Below are positions 23,462-31,569 of a stretch of DNA of 36,703 nt, one piece after another. The DNA comes from Selenomonadaceae bacterium (GTDB taxonomy: Bacteria; Bacillota; Negativicutes; Selenomonadales; Selenomonadaceae). Position 1 is the first letter of the stretch. Each line of letters opens with the position of its first letter. The DNA is taken from NCBI GenBank assembly GCA_017444245.1, contig JAFSXD010000102.1, positions 1 through 36,703 of the forward strand, written 5' to 3'. A program made the position numbers and the translations under genes. Under the pieces are notes generated by a model, which saw nothing but the letters and a program-made list of their open reading frames with translations, was not told the DNA's origin and did not search any database.

Positions 23462-24784
23462 CTAACTGATAAAAGTTGTGTCAATGATTTTTCGCGTAAC
23501 TTTTTCTTTCAAAATTTTAAGACCTTTAAACAAAGTCGCCGGCTCAATTTGAGTAATGCAATGCGGCTTGTCTTGCCTGCAACCGACGTAGTGATACGGT
23601 TCGTTTACCGCGCACTCCGGCAAAGATTTTTTTGGCTGAACTGTCACGGCGGGAACTTTGTACGGCGCAAAAAGTTTTGTGTCCATGACTTGATTGGATT
23701 CCAAATTTTTTGGGAAACAATGAACGGCTAAAACGGGGCACTTCACTGCCGCCGCCGCATGCATTATCCCGGTGTAATTTCCAATGTAGAAGTCGCAGAA
23801 TTTTAAAATTGCGGCAACTTGTCTGTAACTGTTCTTGCCAACCAAATTTGCAACGCGGTTTGCAAAGATATTTTCGCCGAGATGTACGCCCAAAATCTGC
23901 GCGGAAATTTCGTCGTCCTTGCCCGAGCCCAAAATTATGAAATTTGCCGTCGGCTCTTCATTCAAAATCATTTTGATAAGTTGAGCGTATTTTTCCGGCG
24001 GATAACGGCGTTTCGGATCGCTCGCGCCCATTGCCAACGCATAACACGGATGCGAAACTTTTTTGAAAAAATCTTCAACCAATTTCAAATCCAGCAACGT
24101 ATACCAAACTTCAAGTTCGCGATTGGCAACGGGCATTTGCAAAAAATAATCCACCAAAGAAAAATTTGCGTCGACGACACTTTCACCGAATTTGTACGGC
24201 GGAACAATATTCGTCGCCAAATTTATGGACAACCTCAACGGAACGTCGCCGGCACTTTCCAAATCCGTATCCATGAGCAGATTAGTTATCCTCGTGCGCG
24301 CGCCGCTCATGTACATCAACGCGGGAGTTCCCGGCAATCGCGTAAAGCAATAGCAAATGTCAAAACGAGTTTGCAACAGCGTTTTGGAAAATTCCATGTT
24401 CCTTATGAAACTCGGCATGAATCGCAAATGAAACGGATGCGGATTGACAATGACTTCTTGAACGTGCGGGCAACCTTCGGCAAGTGACGTTGCCAGAGGC
24501 GAAACGACAAGGGTAATGTTAGCCGTAGGGTAAAGCCGCCGAATTTCACGAATCGCCCCCGACATCGTGATAAAATCTCCTGCCGCCGAATCGTGAATGA
24601 TTAAAATATTTGGGTTGGAATTTTCGGCACGCGGCGGCGTCCTGTAACCTGCTTTTCTAAAATAGGGCTCAATGAAACTTTTAAATTCTTGCCAGTTAAA
24701 AATATTTGTCTTGTTGAGATACGCGAAATATTCTTCATAGGCGTCCGTTACGATTTTTATATCCGACGGTTTGACTTCGTTCAA
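23462..24784 (-). CDS. GT9 glycosyltransferase, heptosyltransferase-like (copy A)
   Basis: 440 aa. A GT-B enzyme related to heptosyltransferases WaaC/WaaF/WaaQ. NILIIHDSAAGDFITMSGAI corresponds to the N-terminal acceptor domain loop. The C-terminal nucleotide-sugar domain has YALAMGASDPKRRYPPEKYA, FIILGSG, and FCDFYIGNYTGIMHAAAAVKCPVLA. It probably adds a sugar to LPS core or another glycan at the cytoplasmic face. A ~45-residue N-terminal helix region (NEVKPSDIKIVTDAYEEYF) precedes the usual GT9 start. The C-terminal CITQIEPATLFKGLKIL tail is shared with copy B. The TTG start follows GGAGG. Confidence 0.87.
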   Translation of the reverse strand: MNEVKPSDIKIVTDAYEEYFAYLNKTNIFNWQEFKSFIEPYFRKAGYRTPPRAENSNPNILIIHDSAAGDFITMSGAIREIRRLYPTANITLVVSPLATSLAEGCPHVQEVIVNPHPFHLRFMPSFIRNMEFSKTLLQTRFDICYCFTRLPGTPALMYMSGARTRITNLLMDTDLESAGDVPLRLSINLATNIVPPYKFGESVVDANFSLVDYFLQMPVANRELEVWYTLLDLKLVEDFFKKVSHPCYALAMGASDPKRRYPPEKYAQLIKMILNEEPTANFIILGSGKDDEISAQILGVHLGENIFANRVANLVGKNSYRQVAAILKFCDFYIGNYTGIMHAAAAVKCPVLAVHCFPKNLESNQVMDTKLFAPYKVPAVTVQPKKSLPECAVNEPYHYVGCRQDKPHCITQIEPATLFKGLKILKEKVTRKIIDTTFIS

Positions 24785-24836
24785 AATTTTTCCTCCAATC
24801 AGATTTAGGGACTGGGGAAGATTGAAGAAATTTTTT

Positions 24837-24860
24837 CTAGCCCCTAGCCCCTAATCCCTA
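24837..24860. repeat. Heptamer tract, units CTAGCCC / CTAATCC
   Basis: Three to four 7-bp units between the two GT9 genes, running into the stop of copy B. TTAGGGA-type words on the other side of the gap (24805-24818) can pair with it, so the gap can fold as a hairpin. Confidence 0.65.
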
Positions 24861-26162
24861 GCTGATGTAAGTGGTGTCGACGATTTTTTTTGCAATTTTT
24901 TCTTTGAGAAGTTTGAATCCCCTAAACAAAGTCGCCGGCTCAATTTGAGTAATGCAATGCGGCTCGTCCGCCCTGCAACCGTAAAGATAGTACGGTTTAT
25001 TTTCGGCGCACTCCGGCAAAGCATGTTCAGGCTGAACGGAAACTGCCGGCACGTGGTACGGTCCGAAGAGACGAGGAACATCTTCAACGCCCGTGTCCAA
25101 ATCTTTTGGGAAACATTCGGCGACGAGGACGGGGCATTTGAAAGTACACGCACCCCACATATTTCCGGTGTTGTTGCCAATGTACATGTCGCAGAATTTT
25201 GAAACTACGGAACTTTCTCTGAAAGTAGTTTTGTTCACCAAATTCAAAACATGCTTTTCAAAAATTTCTTCGCCAAGATTTTCTTTCAAAATCTGCGCGG
25301 ACTTCACTTCGGATTCGCCGCCGCCGAGAATTACGAAATGTGCCGTCGGCTCTTCATTCAAAATCATCTTGAGGAGTTGAGCAAATTTTTCCGGCGGGTA
25401 GCGACGTTTTGCATTTCGCGCGCCCATTGCAAGTGCGTAAAGCGGGCGTGGCAAATCTCCCACAAAACTTTTGGCAACGTTAAAATCTTTTGGCGTGTAC
25501 CAAATTTCAAGTTCGCGATTGGCAACGGGAGCATGCAAAGTTCCGTCAATGACGGATAAAAAACAATCCAACACGTGGTAACCAAATCGCCGAACGGGTA
25601 ATACATTTGTTGCCAACTGATCAAAGTACTTGCTCAACTTTCCTTCTTTTTCGTTTTCGTTTGCGCTGAAGAATGAAAAAATTACTCGCTCACGCGCACC
25701 GCTCAAATACATCAGCCACAACGTATCAGAAAAATGTTTGAAGGAATATACAACATCGTATCGTCGCCGAAGAAGTTGCGGCATAATATCTAACGCATCC
25801 TGTTTGAAGTCGGGTTCCGGTTTGCGCGCGCGAATAATTATTTCGTCGACGTAAGGACAATTCTCCGCAAAATTTACGTTGGGCGGATCTACCATCAATG
25901 AAATGTGCGCTTGGGGATAAATGCGGCGAACTTCGCGAATGGCGGGTGAAGTCAAAATAAAATCTCCTACAGGACCGTCCGTAAGCAGGAGAATATTTTG
26001 TCTGCCAAGTTCAACGTCACGATATCCCGCCCGTTTAAAATGCGGCTCCATGTATCTCTTAAAATCTCTCAAGTTAAGCCGTTGAGCTTTTTCAAACCAC
26101 GCAATCCATTGTTTATAAGCGTCGACTACAAGTTCAATATCCGACGGTTTAACTTCGCTCAA
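24858..26162 (-). CDS. GT9 glycosyltransferase, heptosyltransferase-like (copy B)
   Basis: 434 aa and a clear paralogue of copy A over its whole length: same N-terminal EVKPSDIELVVDAYKQW, ILLLTDGPVGDFILTSPAI, YALAMGARNAKRRYPPEKFA, MYIGNNTGNMWGACTFKCPV, and a near-identical tail. Its 3' region shares a block of about 38 identical bases with copy A (24927-24962 against 23535-23570), pointing to recent duplication or gene conversion. The acceptor-loop DSAAGD of copy A is DGPVGD here, and copy A's TGIMHAA is TGNMWGA, so the substrates may differ. Start is taken at TTG 26162 behind GGAGGG, matching the copy A N-terminus, rather than five codons upstream. Confidence 0.87.
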   Translation of the reverse strand: MSEVKPSDIELVVDAYKQWIAWFEKAQRLNLRDFKRYMEPHFKRAGYRDVELGRQNILLLTDGPVGDFILTSPAIREVRRIYPQAHISLMVDPPNVNFAENCPYVDEIIIRARKPEPDFKQDALDIMPQLLRRRYDVVYSFKHFSDTLWLMYLSGARERVIFSFFSANENEKEGKLSKYFDQLATNVLPVRRFGYHVLDCFLSVIDGTLHAPVANRELEIWYTPKDFNVAKSFVGDLPRPLYALAMGARNAKRRYPPEKFAQLLKMILNEEPTAHFVILGGGESEVKSAQILKENLGEEIFEKHVLNLVNKTTFRESSVVSKFCDMYIGNNTGNMWGACTFKCPVLVAECFPKDLDTGVEDVPRLFGPYHVPAVSVQPEHALPECAENKPYYLYGCRADEPHCITQIEPATLFRGFKLLKEKIAKKIVDTTYIS

Positions 26163-26192
26163 AAAAATTCCCTCCAATTAGCTGTTAACTTC

Positions 26193-26210
26193 TAGCGATC
26201 TATCGATCTA
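26193..26210. repeat. Short octamer tract, TAGCGATC / TATCGATC
   Basis: Two 8-bp units and a partial one between purF and GT9 copy B. It is the shortest member of the octamer group. Confidence 0.5.
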
Positions 26211-26212
26211 AA

Positions 26213-27646
26213 TCATCTTTCGTAGTCGCCGCGAATATCTTCAACGGGCGGGGAGACAGGATAATTTCCGCTGAAACATGCGTCGCAAATTGGAAGTCCG
26301 CCGGAAAGTTCGCTAAGATTTTCTATCGGAAGGTAGCCGAGCGAATCCGCGCCGATAATTTTACAAATTTCTTCGACGGTGCGCCCGTTGGCAATCAGTT
26401 GATCTTCGGCGGGAATGTCAATTCCGAAATAACACGGATGACGAAAAGGCGGACTCGAAACACGCATATGAACTTCACGCGCGCCCGCCTCCCTAAGCAT
26501 CGTAACAATTTGATCGCTCGTCGTGCCGCGTACAATCGAATCGTCGACAATCACAATTCTTTTTCCGTCCACAACGTCGCGCAGTGCATTCAATTTTATT
26601 TTGACGCTCTTCACGCGCCCGGATTGTCCCGGCTTGATGAAAGTTCGTCCGACGTAAGTATTTTTCGTGAACGCAATGCCGTATTGAATTTTTGATTCCA
26701 TTGAATAACCCAACGCCACCATGTTTCCTGACTCGGGAACGCCTACGACTAAATCTGCGTCGACAGGATGAGTTTGCGCTAAAATTTTTCCCGCAATGAT
26801 TCGCGATTTTGTGACGCTCATTCCGTCAAATTTCGTATCCGGTCGGCAAAAATAAATGTACTCGAAAATACATCGCGCAGTTTTTTTTGCGTCAATGGCT
26901 AATTCCAAACTGGATTCAATTTTTCCGTTCGGCAAAATCGCCACGACTTCGCCCGGCAAAACATCGCGAACAAATTCAGCATTGAGAGTTTCCAACGCAC
27001 AAGTTTCAGAAGTTATTATGTAAGAATTTTCCAGCTTGCCGATAACCAACGGACGAAAGCCCCAAGGATCTCTTGCGCCAATTAATTTTCGCGGGCTGGC
27101 GATAACAAGGGAGTACGACCCCAAAATTTTTTTCATGGCGTTAACAGTCGCCGCTTGCACGGAGGGGGTTTTCACTCTTTCACGCGCGATGTGGTACGCA
27201 ATGGTTTCGGTGTCAGTCGTCGTCTGAAAAATTGCTCCGCCCAATGCTAATTCGCGTCGAAGTTGCGGCGTGTTGACCAAGTTACCGTTGTGAGCAAGCA
27301 CCAAAGTTCCTTTCGCGTAAGCCAACACGAGCGGTTGAGAATTTTCACGAGTGGACGCGCCCGCCGTTGAGTAGCGAACGTGACCGACTCCCAAATTTCC
27401 CGTCAACTTGGACAAATTTTCTTGATTGAAAATTTTGTTGACGCGCCCCAAATCTTTGTACGCGAGGACTTGATCCTTTCCATTGAAAGTATTCGCCACG
27501 GCAAGGCCCGCGCTTTCTTGTCCGCGATGTTGCAACGCATAAAGTCCGTAATAAATCGTCGACGCAACATCATTTCCCGATAAATCGTAAATTCCGAAGA
27601 CGCCGCAAGATTCGCCCATGCCTATTCCGGATGCATCAAAATCCAT
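26213..27646 (-). CDS. purF: Amidophosphoribosyltransferase
   Basis: 477 aa. It commits PRPP to purine synthesis by making phosphoribosylamine from glutamine. The N-terminal Ntn-hydrolase glutaminase begins at Cys14 (CGVFGIYDL) after a 13-residue propeptide, which must be removed. HRGQESAGLA and GHVRYSTAGA follow, then the PRPP motif VIVDDSIVRGTTSDQIV. Cysteines in CIFEYIYFCRPD, RHPCYFG and ICDACFSG match the 4Fe-4S ligands of Bacillus-type PurF, so this is the oxygen-sensitive, cluster-bearing form. AAAGGGGG lies about ten bases upstream of the ATG. It is 60 bases downstream of purA. Confidence 0.97.
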   Translation of the reverse strand: MDFDASGIGMGESCGVFGIYDLSGNDVASTIYYGLYALQHRGQESAGLAVANTFNGKDQVLAYKDLGRVNKIFNQENLSKLTGNLGVGHVRYSTAGASTRENSQPLVLAYAKGTLVLAHNGNLVNTPQLRRELALGGAIFQTTTDTETIAYHIARERVKTPSVQAATVNAMKKILGSYSLVIASPRKLIGARDPWGFRPLVIGKLENSYIITSETCALETLNAEFVRDVLPGEVVAILPNGKIESSLELAIDAKKTARCIFEYIYFCRPDTKFDGMSVTKSRIIAGKILAQTHPVDADLVVGVPESGNMVALGYSMESKIQYGIAFTKNTYVGRTFIKPGQSGRVKSVKIKLNALRDVVDGKRIVIVDDSIVRGTTSDQIVTMLREAGAREVHMRVSSPPFRHPCYFGIDIPAEDQLIANGRTVEEICKIIGADSLGYLPIENLSELSGGLPICDACFSGNYPVSPPVEDIRGDYER

Positions 27647-27669
27647 TGGAGTGTAACCCCCTTTACAAA

Positions 27670-27711
27670 AGCTTCAAGCTCCAAGCTTTAAGCTTCAAGC
27701 TCTAAGCTACT
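27670..27711. repeat. Heptamer tract, units AGCTTCA / AGCTCCA / AGCTTTA
   Basis: Six 7-bp units beginning AGCT in the purA-purF gap. The purA stop codon (27707-27709) lies inside the last unit. Confidence 0.85.
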
Positions 27712-28996
27712 CAAAAATATTTTCTGCTACAACTATTGTTTGATCTCGATTAGGTCCAACGGAAATTATTCCCAGATCAATTTTCGTAACCTCCGCCATT
27801 CTTTCAAGATATTTTTTTGCATTGTCGGGAAGTTCGTCGTAAGTTTTCACTTGAGAAATATCAGACTTCCAACCTTCAAAAGTTTCATAAATCGGATTGA
27901 CGCGCGCCAAAACTTTCAAGCTTGCGGGAATTTCATTCAAAATTTTTCCGTCAACTTCGTAGGCGACGCACATTTTAATTTCGTCGAAGTCATCAAGAAT
28001 ATCCAGCCGCGTGACTGCCATGTAATCAATGCCGGAAAGTTGCCCCGCGTATTTCACAACGCAAGCGTCCAGCCAACCGGTTCTGCGCGGACGCCCCGTC
28101 ACTGTTCCAAATTCATGTCCCGCCGTTCTAAGTTTATCGCCAATTTCATTTAACTGTTCAGTTGGGAAAGGACCTTCGCCGACGCGCGTGCAATATGCTT
28201 TGACGACGCCAAAAACTTTGTCAATTTTTTTCGGAGCAACGCCCGTGCCGACGCCTACGCCGCTTGAGATTGGATGACTTGCCGTGACGTAAGGATAAGT
28301 TCCGTAGTCAATGTCAAGCATCGTTGCCTGCGCGCCCTCGAACAAAACTTTTTTGCCCGCGTCAATTTCTTCGTTGAGCAAAGTTATCGTGTCGCAAACG
28401 TACGGCGCAATTTTTTCTGCGTAAATTTCGTATTCGTTCAAAACTTTTTCGTAACTAATCGGCGCGTGATTGAAAACTTTCCGCAGAATAAAATTTTTTT
28501 GCGTCAAAACTTCTCTACACCTTGCCGCAAATTCTTCAGGGTCGATTAAATCACAAACTCTGATTCCGATTCGATCCGCCTTGTCAATGTAGCACGGACC
28601 GATTCCGCGTTTCGTCGTGCCGATTTTTTTATCGCCGCGCAGTTCTTCATTGAGCTCATCAAAAATTTTGTGCCAAGGCATGACGACGTGAGCGCGATTA
28701 GAAATTCTGATGTTGGAAGTGTCAATGCCGCGACTTTTAATCGTCTCGACTTCTTCCAAAAAAACTTGCGGATCGAAGACGACGCCGTTGGCAATGACGC
28801 AAAGAGTATCCTTGCAGAGAATCCCCGAAGGTATCAGCCGCAATTTGTATTCTTCGCCGTTGACGGTGACGGTGTGTCCCGCGTTGCTGCCGCCTTGAAA
28901 ACGAACAACAACGTTGGCTTGCGACGCGAGATAGTCGACGATTTTTCCTTTGCCCTCATCGCCCCATTGCGTGCCGCTTATAATTACTGTTGACAT
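27707..28996 (-). CDS. purA: Adenylosuccinate synthetase
   Basis: 429 aa, normal length. It joins IMP and aspartate using GTP, the first step from IMP to AMP. GTQWGDEGKGKIVD (P-loop with the catalytic Asp), GGSNAGHTV (catalytic His), IGTTKRGIGPCYIDK, LFEGAQATMLDIDYGTYPYVT, and TGRPRRTGWLD are all present. The ATG has GGGAGG nine bases upstream and a good promoter lies at 29061-29089. It leads the minus-strand purA-purF unit and is divergent from ftsX. Confidence 0.98.
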   Translation of the reverse strand: MSTVIISGTQWGDEGKGKIVDYLASQANVVVRFQGGSNAGHTVTVNGEEYKLRLIPSGILCKDTLCVIANGVVFDPQVFLEEVETIKSRGIDTSNIRISNRAHVVMPWHKIFDELNEELRGDKKIGTTKRGIGPCYIDKADRIGIRVCDLIDPEEFAARCREVLTQKNFILRKVFNHAPISYEKVLNEYEIYAEKIAPYVCDTITLLNEEIDAGKKVLFEGAQATMLDIDYGTYPYVTASHPISSGVGVGTGVAPKKIDKVFGVVKAYCTRVGEGPFPTEQLNEIGDKLRTAGHEFGTVTGRPRRTGWLDACVVKYAGQLSGIDYMAVTRLDILDDFDEIKMCVAYEVDGKILNEIPASLKVLARVNPIYETFEGWKSDISQVKTYDELPDNAKKYLERMAEVTKIDLGIISVGPNRDQTIVVAENIFE

Positions 28997-29060
28997 TTAT
29001 AAATCTTCCTCCCAAAAATTTGGTTAACTTACTAAAATTTTTATCTTCACGTACATTGTA

Positions 29061-29089
29061 ATTATCGCATTAGACTTTCTTAATTGCAA
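29061..29089 (-). promoter_or_regulatory. purA: Sigma-A promoter for purA
   Basis: On the minus strand TTGCAA (29089-29084) and GATAAT (29066-29061) are separated by exactly 17 bases, five of six consensus bases in the -10 and four of six in the -35. The implied start near 29054 leaves a leader of about 58 bases that contains no obvious purine-riboswitch fold. Confidence 0.7.
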
Positions 29090-29112
29090 GAAAAAAAATC
29101 TTTCACGCGGCG

Positions 29113-29156
29113 GGCGAAAAAAAATTTCAAGTTGCGAAGAAAAAAATTTTTTCGCC
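29113..29156. repeat. Inverted repeat with A-tracts between divergent promoters
   Basis: GGCGAAAAAA (113-122) is complementary to TTTTTTCGCC (147-156), with further A and T runs inside the loop. It lies between the purA and ftsX promoters and upstream of both. No U-tract follows, so it is not a terminator. Curved, A-tract DNA or a protein-binding site is plausible. Confidence 0.45.
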
Positions 29157-29186
29157 GAAAGTTTACATTTAATTTTTAAGAATCTG

Positions 29187-29195
29187 TGATATACT
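29187..29195 (+). promoter_or_regulatory. ftsX: Extended -10 promoter for ftsX
   Basis: TG-A-TATACT forms an extended -10 element (TGnTATAAT with one mismatch) 33 bases before the ftsX ATG. No good -35 lies 16-18 bases upstream; TTTACA at 29162-29167 is 22 bases away. A start near 29202 would still include the GGGGTGA ribosome site. Confidence 0.55.
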
Positions 29196-29227
29196 ACGTG
29201 TCAAATTTTTTCGGGGTGATTTTTTTC

Positions 29228-30115
29228 ATGAAGTTGCAGACGGTTGAATATTATTTTCGCGAAGTCATAATTTCCATGATTCGCAATCGCTGGATGAGTT
29301 TTGCTTCAATCGGAACGGTGGCGGTGTCTCTTTTCATTCTCGGCGTGTTTTTGGTTCTCGTGATGAACATGAATAAAATGGCGTCGTCTTTGGAAAGTCA
29401 AGTGCAAATTTCCGCGTACCTCAACGACGAAATTTCTAAGGAGGAACGCGACGACATTGAGCGCATGACAAAAGATTTGCGCACCGTCTCCAAAGTCGAA
29501 TACATTCCAAAAGAATCCGCGATGAAAATTTTGCAGGACAGACTCGGCGACAATCGGAAAATTTTGGACGCGCTCGGTGAATCAAATCCGTTGCCAAATT
29601 CTTTTTTGGTGACGGTTAACGCGGCAGAATTTGTCAAGCCGACTGCTGATGCCGTTGCCGATTTATACGGCGTCGAAGAAGTTAAATACGGGCAGGACGT
29701 AGCGTCAAATCTTTTCAACCTCACGCACTTGGTTAGACTTTTCGGATTAATTCTCTCCGTGATTTTGACGGCGGCGACAATTTTTATAATCGCTAACACA
29801 ATTCGGTTGACGGTTTTTGCGCGCAGAAAAGAAATTGCGATTATGAAATTCGTCGGCGCAACGGATTGGTTTATCCGCATTCCGTTCATCCTTGAAGGAA
29901 TCGGGCTCGGCATAATCGGCGGCACGTTGAGCGCGTTTGCACTTAGAAATTTTTATTCCGCAATGGAAACAAAAATTTACACGACGCTTGCTATATTCCC
30001 GATGGTTGAGCAATATCCGTTCATGAATTACGTCACACTTTCGCTGATAGCGGCGGGAATTTTTGTTGGCATTTTGGGCAGTACTGTATCGCTCAAAAGA
30101 TTTTTGCAAGTTTAG
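29228..30115 (+). CDS. ftsX: Cell division ABC-type membrane protein FtsX
   Basis: 295 aa. A first membrane segment (about residues 22-42) is followed by an extracytoplasmic loop with the FtsX features VQISAYLNDEISKEERD and VSKVEYIPKESAMKILQDRLGD, then three C-terminal membrane segments with IIANTIRLTVFARRKEIAIMKFVGAT. FtsX, with the ATPase FtsE, senses the division state and activates murein hydrolases through a coiled-coil partner. The ATG at 29228 with GGGGTGA is chosen over an upstream in-frame start lying within the promoter. No ftsE precedes it. The next gene encodes a coiled-coil LytM protein. The stop codon merges with a heptamer tract. Confidence 0.94.
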   Translation: MKLQTVEYYFREVIISMIRNRWMSFASIGTVAVSLFILGVFLVLVMNMNKMASSLESQVQISAYLNDEISKEERDDIERMTKDLRTVSKVEYIPKESAMKILQDRLGDNRKILDALGESNPLPNSFLVTVNAAEFVKPTADAVADLYGVEEVKYGQDVASNLFNLTHLVRLFGLILSVILTAATIFIIANTIRLTVFARRKEIAIMKFVGATDWFIRIPFILEGIGLGIIGGTLSAFALRNFYSAMETKIYTTLAIFPMVEQYPFMNYVTLSLIAAGIFVGILGSTVSLKRFLQV

Positions 30116-30183
30116 CTTGTAGCTTGTAGCTTAAAGCTTGTAGCTTGTAGCTTAAAGCTTGAAGCTTGAAGCTTGAAGCTTGT
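30114..30183. repeat. Longest heptamer tract, AGCTTGT / AGCTTAA / AGCTTGA
   Basis: Ten uninterrupted 7-bp units. The first six are a 21-bp block (GT, GT, AA endings) repeated twice, then three GA units and one GT, so duplication has acted above the heptamer level. It starts inside the ftsX TAG stop and ends just before the ribosome site of the next gene. Confidence 0.92.
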
Positions 30184-30200
30184 AACCGGGAGATGGACTG

Positions 30201-31445
30201 ATGCGGAAAATTTTTGAAATGGTCTTGGCAATAATCATTTTGACGCATGGAATTGTTTTTGCGGACGAAATCGAAGAGCTGGAAGGACAAAAAGCCGAGT
30301 ACGACGCGGCGGCAGAGGAAGCGCGTCAAGTTGTCGACGCCATTCAAGCGAAAATAGATTCAATTTCCGAAGTCAAGCGCATTCTTGACGAAGAAGCCAA
30401 CTTGGCAATCGCTGACTACGAATACAAAAAATCTAACCTTGAACAAACTCTCTGGCGCATTGAAGAAAATCAGGAGAAATTGCAAGCGATTGAAGTTGAG
30501 TACACCGAACGGCATGACAAACTTGAAAAGCGCGTTCGTGATATTTACATCAACGGGCAAATTTCCTACCTCGATGTAATGTTCGGCGCACAAGACTTTG
30601 AAGATTTTTTGACGCGAATGGATTTGCTCAAGCGCGTTATGATTCAAGATTCGGAGTTGGTCAATTCAGTTTTGGCTTACCGAAATGAAATTCAAGAAAT
30701 TGGGCGTCAACTTGAACAGGACAGGTTGAGGCAAGCCGAACAAACGATGATTGCTGAAGACGCTAAGGACGTAAAACTTTCCAAAGTCGCCGAGCAACAA
30801 GCCTTGATTGACATGATGGAAAATGACAAGGACGTTTACAACAGGCAGTATGATGAAATGATGGCGGCATCAAATCAAGTTGCGCAGATGATTCAAGAAA
30901 GCAAGTATCGCAAGGCGGCGGAAGAGGCGCGCCGTCAACAAGAAGAGGAAATGCGTCGACAGGCGGAGGCGGCACGTCAAGCCGCGCAGGAGCAACAACC
31001 TCAAGGCGATTATGAAACTTCGGACGACGGAGATTATCAAGCGTACATTCCCGCAACAAATTCCGGCGCAATGATTTGGCCACTCACCGGACCAATAACG
31101 TCGGAGTTTGGCTGGCGCAGTCATCCGATTTTTGGCGGACAAAGATTTCACAGCGGAATTGACATTGGCGGAGATTACGGCTTGCCGATTCACGCGGCAC
31201 AAAGCGGAATTGTTTCTCATGCGGGTTGGATTGACGGCTACGGCAACACGGTAATGATTGAACACGGCGGCGGTATCGTCACGCTGTACGGGCACAATGA
31301 AGGGCTTGCCGTCGACGTCGGGCAGTACGTCAATCAAGGCGACGTTATCGCTTATTGCGGCTCGACGGGAAATTCTACCGGTCCTCATTGTCATTTTGAA
31401 GTTAGGTTGAACGGAGAACCCGTCAGCCCGTTTAATTATTTGTAG
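30201..31445 (+). CDS. Murein hydrolase activator / M23 (LytM) peptidase, EnvC-like
   Basis: 414 aa. A signal peptide (MRKIFEMVLAIIILTHGIVFA) is followed by a long coiled coil (about 25-265, Glu/Gln/Arg-rich) and a short linker, with the LytM domain from ~290. The zinc ligands are all there: His317 and Asp321 in FHSGIDIGG, and the HxH pair His396/His398 in GPHCHFEV. EnvC-type activators lack these ligands, so this one may cut peptidoglycan itself rather than only activate amidases. Location next to ftsX and the coiled coil suggest FtsX controls it. The ATG has GGGAG upstream; the stop abuts an octamer tract. Confidence 0.92.
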   Translation: MRKIFEMVLAIIILTHGIVFADEIEELEGQKAEYDAAAEEARQVVDAIQAKIDSISEVKRILDEEANLAIADYEYKKSNLEQTLWRIEENQEKLQAIEVEYTERHDKLEKRVRDIYINGQISYLDVMFGAQDFEDFLTRMDLLKRVMIQDSELVNSVLAYRNEIQEIGRQLEQDRLRQAEQTMIAEDAKDVKLSKVAEQQALIDMMENDKDVYNRQYDEMMAASNQVAQMIQESKYRKAAEEARRQQEEEMRRQAEAARQAAQEQQPQGDYETSDDGDYQAYIPATNSGAMIWPLTGPITSEFGWRSHPIFGGQRFHSGIDIGGDYGLPIHAAQSGIVSHAGWIDGYGNTVMIEHGGGIVTLYGHNEGLAVDVGQYVNQGDVIAYCGSTGNSTGPHCHFEVRLNGEPVSPFNYL

Positions 31446-31526
31446 ATCGCCAGTTAGTCAGATCGCCAGATCGCCAGAAATTTTTCTATCACTAGTGATC
31501 TAGCGATCTAGTGATCTAGCGATCTA
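31445..31526. repeat. Double octamer tract, GATCGCCA then GTGATCTA / GCGATCTA
   Basis: Two blocks separated by about ten bases. The first has GATCGCCA, GTTAGTCA, then GATCGCCA twice. The second has TATCACTA, then GTGATCTA and GCGATCTA alternating twice. All carry a GATC core. The tract follows the M23 gene stop and ends eight bases before the AAAGGAG of mutS2. Confidence 0.87.
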
Positions 31527-31569
31527 GTCAACGAAAGGAGCTTTTGTCACGAAAGATTATTTTAACGTT

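Noticed and set aside
28997-29060. Purine riboswitch or PurBox in the purA leader
   Set aside because: The leader is too short and AT-rich, and no conserved aptamer elements are visible.
30870-31394. 174-codon minus-strand frame opposite the LytM protein
   Set aside because: It is antisense to a domain with complete zinc-binding motifs and has no ribosome site or recognisable fold.
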